IMG/VR virus record: IMGVR_UViG_3300008218_000066
Span: 1-22,027 of that record
Reading direction: 5' to 3' (one strand)
DNA: 22,027 bases
DNA from: a virus
Under the pieces are notes generated by a model that was given only the letters and a program-made list of their open reading frames with translations, made no database searches and had not been told where the DNA came from. The translations under genes and the position numbers were made by a program. This document shows positions 1 to 9,200 of the stretch, piece after piece. Each line of letters opens with the position of its first letter. Position 1 is the first letter of the stretch.

Positions 1-113
1 AGCATGTAGATGCTGTTGTATGTAAACAAGATAGAGGAGAAACACTTATTATTATGCGATTTGACGATTGGCTGGATGATAAGTTTGTATCCACAATGCC
101 CGAAGAAAGGTAA
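1..113 (+). CDS. C-terminal end of an unknown protein (partial)
   Basis: The reading frame is open from the window edge (first full codon at base 3) to a TAA at 111-113, giving the last 36 residues of a protein that starts outside the window. The visible part contains RGETLIIMRFDDWLDD, an extended hydrophobic strand followed by an acidic stretch. I do not recognise the family from so short a piece. The stop lies only 3 nt before the ATG of the next plus-strand gene, so the two are probably co-transcribed. Both run opposite to the large late block on the minus strand and may belong to an early or middle transcription unit, which is inferred from orientation only. Confidence 0.6.
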   Translation, partial: HVDAVVCKQDRGETLIIMRFDDWLDDKFVSTMPEER

Positions 114-116
114 AAA

Positions 117-305
117 ATGAATAATATAAAAGTACTGAAAGCAATCAATAAATTAAAAGTTAAAGAAGTTAAAAAACTATTTAACTCATATTTAAGTAAT
201 ACAACAAAGAATATAAATAATTCCAGAACTTCATTAGAAGTACTTCAACATGCTAGTAACTTAAATATTGTCTTAAATAAGGATATAAACAAGTTTGTTA
301 ATTAA
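117..305 (+). CDS. Small basic protein of unknown function (62 aa)
   Basis: This is a 62-residue Lys- and Asn-rich protein, probably mostly helical, with no signal peptide, membrane span or cysteine. The ATG at 117 is preceded by AAAGG about 7 nt upstream, within the end of the previous gene, which is an acceptable ribosome binding site. Spacing to the upstream stop is 3 nt. I recognise no domain. A small DNA- or protein-binding phage accessory protein is possible but unsupported. It is the last plus-strand gene before the convergent late block, with a hairpin immediately after its stop. Coding status rests on the packing, the start context and the open frame. Its composition (AT-rich, Lys/Asn) could also arise by chance in AT-rich DNA. 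Confidence 0.6.
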   Translation: MNNIKVLKAINKLKVKEVKKLFNSYLSNTTKNINNSRTSLEVLQHASNLNIVLNKDINKFVN

Positions 306-314
306 CCTCATGAG

Positions 315-344
315 AAGGGGGGAGAGAGAGATCTTTCCCCCTTT
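315..344. terminator. G/C-rich hairpin between convergent genes
   Basis: AAGGGGG at 315-321 pairs with CCCCCTT at 337-343, a 7-bp stem that can extend inward by G.T and A-T pairs. The loop region is purine-rich (GAGAGAGAGATC). It sits exactly between the end of the plus-strand gene (stop 303-305) and the end of the 944-aa minus-strand gene (stop 343-345), so it could stop transcription from both sides. There is only a short T run (TTT) after the stem on the plus strand and none on the minus strand, so it is not a strong intrinsic terminator of the classical form. Confidence 0.5.
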
Positions 345-3177
345 AGCTAACTAAATAAGTATCTATACTTTTTACAGCTGCTGCATAAGCAGGAGAAAGT
401 TCTCTTAAAGTACGTTCTCTTTCTCTTTTTACAGATGGTGGCTCATAAGTTTTTGTTCTGGTAAGCCTTCTTATCCACCCCATAAATGTATCTGAAGATT
501 CCTGTTCATCTGCATTAGCAAATAGTCCAGTTTCAGTAAGAAAAGCTTTAGTATAATTTTTATTCAGTAAAGATTCTCTTGTATGATACCAAGATCTAGC
601 TGCCTGCAAATTAACGAGTCTAGCTAATCTGTAATTTCTATCCATATCATCAATACTTTCTACTGGGGAGATATCATTTGTTATTCCAAGAATAGCAAGT
701 CTATGGGAATGATCAATCCTCATAAGTTTAAATATATCTAATACTTCAATAAGAGCACCAAAAGTAGGCCCAAGCTCTCCAAGCTCTCCTTTTTCATATA
801 GAGCTCTTTCTGCCTTTTTTCTGCCCTCTTCAGTAGTTCTATCAGCAGTCCAGTAAGTAAAATAACTCTTAATCCATTCATAAGTATCATTTTGAAATAA
901 ATTTGAAAAACCAATACCTACAGCTGCAGTAAGTCCAGATATAAGAGAATAAGTCACACCTAATCTATACAGTCTTACTGCATCATACTCAGCAAGTCCA
1001 CCAGATTTAACTCTTCTCATTCCTGCTTTTATCCAGTTCCATTGCATATCTATATTAGAAAACCTGTACTGTTTAAATTGTCCTATTACTGATCCTACTG
1101 GCCCTTTAATAAGTTTCGGCTTTTGTATCATGGAATATTCATAATGTATATCAATAACTTTACCATAAGCCGATGAACCAGCAGCTTTATTTATCCAATC
1201 TTTTCGTGTTGCTTCAGTAGTAGACTTTTTTCCCATTTCTTGATTTATAAACCAAACTGGCAATTCAGATAAATTTTTATGAGCAAGTCCATAAGCAGTA
1301 GTAAAAGAATGAGCTCTTATTACATCTTCTACTTTTCTATGCATAAAAGAACCAACATCTGCTATTTTGTCTATTGCTCTTAATGTCTTATCAAACAATG
1401 TTTCATTAACAATCATTACCTTACCATTAATTTCAGCCATACCAGGAGGCAGAATACTACTTTCTTTTGTACCTCTAGTTGCAGCAGCAGTATGATAAGT
1501 AGTTGTAAGTGACTTTATAAAGCTATCATCAGTTTTCCAAAAGAGACCATGCCTTTCAATAGCATCAGTCATAGCAGTTTCAATTTCTTTATTACCTTGT
1601 ACATATGATCTAGCTTCTCTCGGTGCTCTATATCCCATATCCATATGCTCAAAATACTTCTGAGTATAGTTTCTTAATGGACTTCTTACATTGTAACCCA
1701 TAGTTCTTATGAAGCCCAATGTAGTAGCAAAATTTGACAATCTTTTAGATCTGCTATTTCCTCGACTATCAGTAATTAAAGCTTCTTCTGCAATATTATT
1801 TAGTGTGCCTAAAGCTTCATCAACAAATTTTATTACCTGTTCTCTTTCAACCGTACCCTTACCTTCAGCAAACTTTTTACTTTTTATTAACTTATCAAAA
1901 GAATCTGCTAATACAGTTTCTACTGATCGTTTATAGTTATACCTTGTTATATCCTGTATATATTGAGATATGAAGAACAAAGGATTTCTTGAATAATACT
2001 CTTCCCCTGTTTCTCCTCTGGATTTCAACCTCTCAATAAAAGATCTATCACTACTTAATACTAAATTTTTAAACTTTTCAGATGCAGTTATATTCATATC
2101 AGGTACATCAGCTTCCATCCAATTATGAAAAGCGTCAAGATGTTTGATCATAGTCAAAATCTGATGAGGCATATATTCTTTACGAAGACTACCAGATTCG
2201 CCTAATTTTTTAACCTGATTATCATTTAAATCATATCTTTTATCTCTATTTGGATCTTTAGATTGTACTGTTAATTCAAGTTCCTTTATTTTACTTTCTA
2301 TAGTATCAAGATGTTTTTCAAGTCCTCTTGCATGATTTTCTCTTACATCTAACCTTTTAGCAAAATCCTTCTCTATCCTTAAAGCATTTATTGCCACTAT
2401 TGCTAAATCTTTTCTTGTCGAAATCCAAGCATTTTGAATTTCGGTTGCCAATTTCTTTTCAGAATAACTCCATGGAACAGATTTACCACTAGGAGAAGAT
2501 TTCCTTAAACTCTGTGGGTCAGCTCCCTCTAATACATCTTGTAAGCCATAAAACAGGTCTCCAGCAGCTTTTCTTGCCCTTACGCCACCCTTAGAGCCTA
2601 ATTCTTTCATTAACTCATTATAAATTGTTTCTACATCCCTAACATCAGTAGTAGACATTATTAATGATTCCAGTTTTGCCACTTTTTCTGTATCTACATC
2701 AAAATATTTTTTACCTGCTAATTTCTTTAAAGCAACTTCTATATCCTTAAGTTGTAATTGAGCATTTATCTTATGTCTTCTTTCATATGAAACTATATCT
2801 ATTAAATCTCTGTAAGTGGTCTCTCCACCTGGAAGCATCTTTAATTTTTGTGGCAAGAGTTTCCATGCATGCCATGATGTTTCGTACCCATTTTCTATAG
2901 ATTTTGTCCATCCTTTCATATATGATTCAAAGACCTTAACGTCACTCATCGTAGCTTGATGTAATTCAATATTTTTTCCAGTTGCCTGCTGCCATCTACT
3001 TTTAAACTCTTCTGCATCATTATGCCAGCCAAACTTCTTCATTGTTTGATTTTCTTTCCATGACTTTATGACAACTTCTCGTAATTTGTTATCCACCGCT
3101 TCTAGCTCTTTATCGCTAAGATCAGGATGAAGTTTCTTAGGATTATTACAGAATACCCAATTACCTAATATTGCCAT
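343..3177 (-). CDS. Large helical virion/ejection protein with LPD38-like C-terminal part (944 aa)
   Basis: This is a 944-residue, almost entirely helical, charged protein, the last gene of the late block. GGAG lies 6 nt upstream of the ATG. Three segments recall the large phage internal or polyvalent proteins. One is GYNVRSPLRNYTQ at about residue 493-505, like the NPRSALxNLTQ pattern. A second is HRKVEDVIRAHSFTTAYGLA at about 611-630. The third is GPVGSVIGQFKQYRFSNIDM near 690, followed by a hydrophobic stretch around 735-760 (GVTYSLISGLTAAVGIGF), the layout of the LPD38 region. Family assignment is from memory of these patterns, not a search. From its place directly after the giant gene I infer that it is carried in the capsid and enters the cell with the DNA, perhaps as a partner of the giant protein. 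No catalytic motif is visible. Confidence 0.75.
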   Translation of the reverse strand: MAILGNWVFCNNPKKLHPDLSDKELEAVDNKLREVVIKSWKENQTMKKFGWHNDAEEFKSRWQQATGKNIELHQATMSDVKVFESYMKGWTKSIENGYETSWHAWKLLPQKLKMLPGGETTYRDLIDIVSYERRHKINAQLQLKDIEVALKKLAGKKYFDVDTEKVAKLESLIMSTTDVRDVETIYNELMKELGSKGGVRARKAAGDLFYGLQDVLEGADPQSLRKSSPSGKSVPWSYSEKKLATEIQNAWISTRKDLAIVAINALRIEKDFAKRLDVRENHARGLEKHLDTIESKIKELELTVQSKDPNRDKRYDLNDNQVKKLGESGSLRKEYMPHQILTMIKHLDAFHNWMEADVPDMNITASEKFKNLVLSSDRSFIERLKSRGETGEEYYSRNPLFFISQYIQDITRYNYKRSVETVLADSFDKLIKSKKFAEGKGTVEREQVIKFVDEALGTLNNIAEEALITDSRGNSRSKRLSNFATTLGFIRTMGYNVRSPLRNYTQKYFEHMDMGYRAPREARSYVQGNKEIETAMTDAIERHGLFWKTDDSFIKSLTTTYHTAAATRGTKESSILPPGMAEINGKVMIVNETLFDKTLRAIDKIADVGSFMHRKVEDVIRAHSFTTAYGLAHKNLSELPVWFINQEMGKKSTTEATRKDWINKAAGSSAYGKVIDIHYEYSMIQKPKLIKGPVGSVIGQFKQYRFSNIDMQWNWIKAGMRRVKSGGLAEYDAVRLYRLGVTYSLISGLTAAVGIGFSNLFQNDTYEWIKSYFTYWTADRTTEEGRKKAERALYEKGELGELGPTFGALIEVLDIFKLMRIDHSHRLAILGITNDISPVESIDDMDRNYRLARLVNLQAARSWYHTRESLLNKNYTKAFLTETGLFANADEQESSDTFMGWIRRLTRTKTYEPPSVKRERERTLRELSPAYAAAVKSIDTYLVS

Positions 3178-3280
3178 TACAACTCCAAAGTTTCAAATTT
3201 TGATGTGTAGGGTAGGGCGACTTTTTAAAACAAGTTTGAAAAATTGATATATATGAGATAACTTTTTCGTTATTTTTCAT
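3161..3280 (-). CDS. Possible 39-aa ORF between the two large genes
   Basis: An ATG 1 nt after the stop of the giant gene opens a 39-residue frame, MKNNEKVISYIS..., ending with TAA at 3161-3163. It overlaps the first 17 nt of the 944-aa gene. A very good GGGAGG sequence lies about 11 nt upstream of the ATG, inside the last codons of the giant gene. The protein has two cysteines and no recognisable domain. The overlap could couple translation to the 944-aa gene. Against it, the frame is short, its composition is unlike the neighbours, and the 944-aa gene has its own ribosome binding site. Treat it as a candidate leader peptide or a chance frame. The 3178-3281 gap contains no other clear signal. 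Confidence 0.35.
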   Translation of the reverse strand: MKNNEKVISYISIFQTCFKKSPYPTHQNLKLWSCNGNIR

Positions 3281-3281
3281 A

Positions 3282-6200
3282 TTAAGGTCTTCCTCCCTCA
3301 CAGTTTCTCCTTCTTTTAGCCAGATCATTAAACAACTGATCAATTGTTTGCTTAGGCTCAGACCCTCTTACACCTGCTTTCCTAACTAACACAGGATTAG
3401 AATTCCCACTTTCCCCAACTCTAAACATATCAACACCACCCCTAGTGCCAACTATCTTTCTTGATATTCTTGCCATATCAAATGGAGTAATAAGTCTATC
3501 TCCATTTATAAACTGATTTATCATAGAGATAGCACTATTAAATTCATGTTCTTGTCCCTTAACTACATTAGTAGGCCTCAATATATTCTTATCAATATCA
3601 ACCAATCTTTTGCTGACCTTATCAAGGTAAGATGAAGTTCTTGTAAAAGGAATATTAACAGTAGAATAAGGATCCGTTAATCCATAAAATGCAAGAGCAC
3701 CCTTTCTAGATAATTCCTGTATCATATTATTTGCTTCTATCCTGGTCATAGAATTATCCCTAGAAAAAGATTGTCCCTCTACTACATCAGTAAGATAACT
3801 GTAGACAGTCTTAGATATTTTTTCATTTTCAGTAAACTTATAGTCATACGCATATTTTCCATTACTTTCCTTAACTACATATGTACTATTATCCATTTCT
3901 GGTGTCATCAGCTTAAATAAAAATGCTCTTCTCTTTAAAGGATCAGACAATCCATAACTATTACCAATATCATTCATAAACATATTTAATAAAGCTTTTC
4001 GCTGAATAGCTAGTAATTCTCCATCCCTGTGAACTGCCCATTCTCTTCCAATTTTTCTATACTCAGAGGAGAAATCTATATAAGCAGGAATAACAGACCC
4101 ATCATATTGAAGTTTATCCATAGCTACCATCCTGCCATCTTCTGTAGCCATTTCAAGTTGCGGCTTTCCATAAGCAATCCACTTTTCTCTTAACCTGTCC
4201 TGTCTTTTAGGTGGATGAAACTCAAAACTTTTTCCACCTCTTACTACAAGATCGCTTGGAGATATGTCTCGCTTATTTGTCTCACCTTCTCTAATTACTT
4301 GTTTTATATTTTTACCTTGACTATCCCACACTACCCAATCTTCACCAAAAGCAGTTTGCATACCTTCTTTTCTACCTTTTGAATACCTGAACACATTCTC
4401 AAGTCTTTCTACTGCTATCTTTGAGCCAACCAAAAGTTCAAGTTCTGTCTTAAGGCCAGCATAGTAGTCAACTCTCTTGGCAATTTTATCTACATCATAC
4501 TGATTAGAGTATTGATTTGCTTGTAATCTTGCAAGCTCACCTCCCAAGCTTTCCAATCTATCAGAAATTATAACAAGTTTAGCTAGTGACCCCTCATCTT
4601 TAACCATTCTAAAAATTTGCCTGCTAGTGCTCCTAAGACCATCCACTCCTTTCAACAAAGTTTTACTTTCTCCTTCAAATATCAAATTTTCTATATTAGT
4701 CTGCAGATGTCCAGCATGTCTCTTTACTTTTAATCCAGTATCATAAGCACTTGACAAAGAAGCCATTGCTATATCAAATGGATTATTACTTTCAACTGTT
4801 AAAAAATCATAAAGTAGATTCTTACCTTCTGTTAAATCTAGTTTTATAGCATCTAAGTCAAGAACTCTATCTTTCCTTCCCTTTTTTATAAAGAATGTAT
4901 CTCTAATATCAGACCATCCACGATGAACATCTTTTAATGTTATCTTACTTTTAATATCTGCCTGAGTAAGCTCTCCTCTATTATAAGATAAATACCTATT
5001 AAGAGGACTGACAATCTGATTGTATAATGTTTCTGATAATAATTCTCCACCAACACCAGCATTTAAACGAGCTTGATTAATGTCTGGGTTATTACCTTCT
5101 CCTACAAACTTAAACAATCCCTCAAATCTACTCATGACTTGTCCATTTACTACATTTTCTGCACCAAATAAAATATCTCTAACAAACTTATCTACTCCAG
5201 GAGCAAACCCAGCTTCTGTTCGTACATCTACAATATCTTTATAGTTATCTAAAAAATACTTCACTGTTCTGGATATATCACCCACCACATTAACATAGTC
5301 TTTTCTACTCTTCATTTTAATGCGGACTTGCTTATTATTTATAGTTAGCGTTCCTAAAGTTCCTCCTTCACCAAGAGCATTACTGAGATAAGTAGATATC
5401 TGGTGAAGTTTCATAAATCTACCACGCAATGCAGAAGTATTATTAACATCTTCAAACCATGCTCTCATACCAGCCTGGTCTCCCATATCAACCTGAAGTT
5501 TTTTAATAATCAAGTTTGAATATTCTAACGGATCATTTACTACTTTAGATCCAGCCATAGTAGCAACTTCTTTAATAAAATCATGCGGAGCTGTTGTATA
5601 TACATTTGATTTGTCAAAATCATGGTCAGCATCCTGCCTTAAAACATCAACAACATTTTGTTTTGTACTGTTACCTTCCCTTGCATCATAATGCTTCCAG
5701 TTAGGAACTTCCTCTGAACCTAGATTCTCTCTGTGAACTTTATTTATGACAACATCATAAGCATTTCTGGGCTGCCTTGTATTTAATATTCCCATCCACA
5801 TATTATCAGTTAGGGCTAATTTATTAAGCATCTTCTCATTAGAAGCACCCTCATTCTCCCAAAATGTTCTTAGCTCTTTAACGTCAGATTCTATAGTACG
5901 ATATATTCTTCTATTGATTCTCTGCTGTTCAGGACTCAAAGCATCCAATCTACCTTTAACTATATCTACAAAAGTTCCATCTTTTTGTAGCTCCATTCCC
6001 TCTACCATAGCAGTAAAACCTTTTTTCTCATTTGGTATAATAACAAATTCTGATTTACTAACTCTTCCAACTGCAGGATTGTGAAAATTGTGTCTTCCTA
6101 TGAAGAATCCAGTCACAAGCTTGTTATGGTCACCATTAGGAGTAGTTTCTGTCAAGGTAGACCTTCCTAGAGCCTTAAAAGGCATCTCTGCTATTTCACT

Positions 6201-9200
6201 GTTGATCCCAAAGCCGCCATATATCCTTTGCCTACCTATATTATCCGTATCAGTATAAATTAATGGTAAGTCCACATTTTGATCTGCAAGAAATGGAGCC
6301 ATAGGACTATAAGAAGAACCTCTAACTTCTCTTGAAGCAATTTTAGAACCTTGAAAATACCTGTTGAATAGATTATCAACTATTAAATCTCCCATCCAAT
6401 CACTTACAACTAGTCCCTGACTGTCAAGAAAAGAATCCAGAGCTGTCCTGGTTGGATTTAGATCTCCTTCAGCTCTTGACGACTCTGATAAACTTCTTCC
6501 TATATTAGTAAGAGCTTCAGGTGAATCCTGTACCCTTGACAACAATTCATTAAACTCATTTGTACGCCTAGCAATCTGAGTCCAATCATTTAAACCACTC
6601 CTGTTAGAATAATGCACCCCTGTATTAGCACCAACAGTTCCTGAATGCGGAACAGATGCTTGAGTAAGATCATAACTTGCCCAAGGTATTTCTTGTACTC
6701 TATCCTGAGATGCTTCTATTGTCCATTCAACTATCTCTTCTATACTACGAGCTTCAACTTCAGCTCTACGTGTAACAGGATCAACATAATTTTCAGTTAA
6801 TTCTCCAGTACCTGTCCTTGATACATTTATTTTATTGCCTGATCTAAATTTAACCTCATCCAAACCTGCTGCTTCAAGAGTTTCACCTATTTTAGGACTG
6901 TAAAAAAATGCTGACTTGTCGTAGGAAACTCTCACACTGCCATCTTCCCCCACAAAAACATCAACACCTTTAGGTTTCATTGCACCTACATTAAATCCAA
7001 TAACCTCATTCAATTCATTAAACTGAATAAGATCTCTGCTTGGAGCAAATGTACCGAGAAACCTTAAGAAAGATCCTTTAGTTAAAAATGTAGGAGAATC
7101 AGTTGCTTCTTTACTCATACCTTCTATAAAAGTTTCTACTTGATTTCTATCTATACCTGCCATCATATCTTCGTCATACATTTCTAGTCTTCTTCTGAAC
7201 CTGCTTATGACAGATAGCTGGTCTCCACTATCATTTATAGATAAACTTCTCATCGGTATATTTCTTCCGTCCTCACCTCTCATCTCAGCATAAGAATCTG
7301 CTAATGCTCTAGCTAAAGGACTGTTAGTTTCTTGACTAACAAACTCATAAAACTCAGTTAATGCTTCACGATACCTGCTATTTAAAATCTTACCCTTAGA
7401 TATATCTGCAAGCTTTCTTCTTTTCATATAGTCAAGTTCTATTTCTCTATCCAGCCTGCTTCTTTCACCAGGTATAAGTAAAGAAGGTTGATTTAAAATA
7501 TTCCAAGCCTCATTTATACCTTCTTTTAACACATCAACACTCATGTTAGGTGTTCTAAATCTCTCTAAAAAAGTATCTGCTGCACGTTGATTGCCATCAC
7601 CATATATTGTTCTGACAAGCATGGATAATGCTCCTCCCTCACTATATGCTCTACTTATAGATCTTTGAGCAAGATCCTTACTTACAGCTAACTGCGTCCT
7701 ATCATTCAAAATAACTCTTATCATTGGAACCTTGGTTGCAGTGATTTCTTCCACTAAACTTTTTTCCAACGTCTGTTTATGGTATTCATTTCTTACAGTT
7801 TTAGAATCTATACCTATTCCGTTTTCTATTTGACTATCTATAGCAGACATCACATTTTTATCAAGTATAACAAGATCTTTTGCGACAGCTTGCCCCTCCA
7901 TAAGAAACTTCATATCAGGCTGAAGAACATACCAACCTTCTCCACCCTCAAATAAAATATTCTTTAATCCTGTGACTCCTCTTCCATCACGTTGACTTTG
8001 TACTGGATATCCAACTTCACTAGATACAAGAATACCACCATCATAACCTCCAATATATTTAACTCTCTTAACTTTACCAGAAAAAGCTTTAGCAGATGTA
8101 AGCTGCCAAGCATCATTATATAACTGTTCATCAGTTAATCTTTCAGTTACTCTTCCTGTATCTTGAAATATCTCAAGCTGTCTTTGTACTGCCTCACGAT
8201 ATAGCTCTCTAACTGAATTTAGAATTTTTTCATTGGTAACTTGAGCTGAACGAACATTCTTACCACCTAAAGCATTGTCTATAATAATTTCTTGTTGCGC
8301 TGTAGGAACTCCATAATCCGATTCAAATCTTTGAGGAGTAGTATTCATTCTTAAAGTATGTTCCCTTGTATATATATCATACTCACTTTTTGCAATTTGC
8401 TCATTTACATAAGAAGAAATATTCTCTTCGTTAAGAACATTGTTACCTAAAAGCTCTTTTGTTCTTGCTATTACATCAACCAACTCTTGTTTATACTTTG
8501 TACTAACTATATCTCCTGTATCTTTATCAATAACATCTATCAAATCCCTATTTTTAAATCTTTCAAGACTTTGCATAAGAGAAGAATTCTCCTCAAGCTT
8601 AATATCTATAAGTGCTTGATAGTCACGAGTATCAATAAGATGTTTTATGTTTGATCTTAATGTTCCCATCTGATGAACAAGTTCTCTAAGACTTCCACTA
8701 ATGGATGCATCAAAATCAGACATTGCTGTATAGTTTTCAACATATAAGTCAGAATCATTTTTTATCTTATTCATATAGTCTGTCAGACTTTCATATCCAT
8801 TATGCAAATCCTTAATATGGCCCACTTGTGAAAAGATCCTAGCTATATTCAGTATACCTCTTGCATTAGAAGCTCCGCCAACACTTGTAATTAACTCAGT
8901 AATTGCGGTAGCATCTTTAGTAATATTTATAGGGCCTGATGCAGCTGAGATACCTTCTTGAAAATCAGAATAATATTCTCTTAGACTATCTAAATTCTCT
9001 TTCTGTAATTCTGGAGATGATTTTAAAATTCTAAATAATGTATTTGTATCTGGTATTTGTATCTGGTTTTCTCTTCTTACAACCAGGCCACCATACTTGT
9101 TTAAATCACCAACACTAGTACCACTAGTTCCCACTCCACCATTCATCATAACTAGTAAACTATGCTTCAGCTGCTGATTTCTACCAAGACTCTGTATATC

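Noticed and set aside
3161-3343. A 60-residue version of the small frame starting inside the giant gene
   Set aside because: It would overlap the giant gene by about 60 nt with no ribosome binding site. The 39-residue version starts right after GGGAGG.
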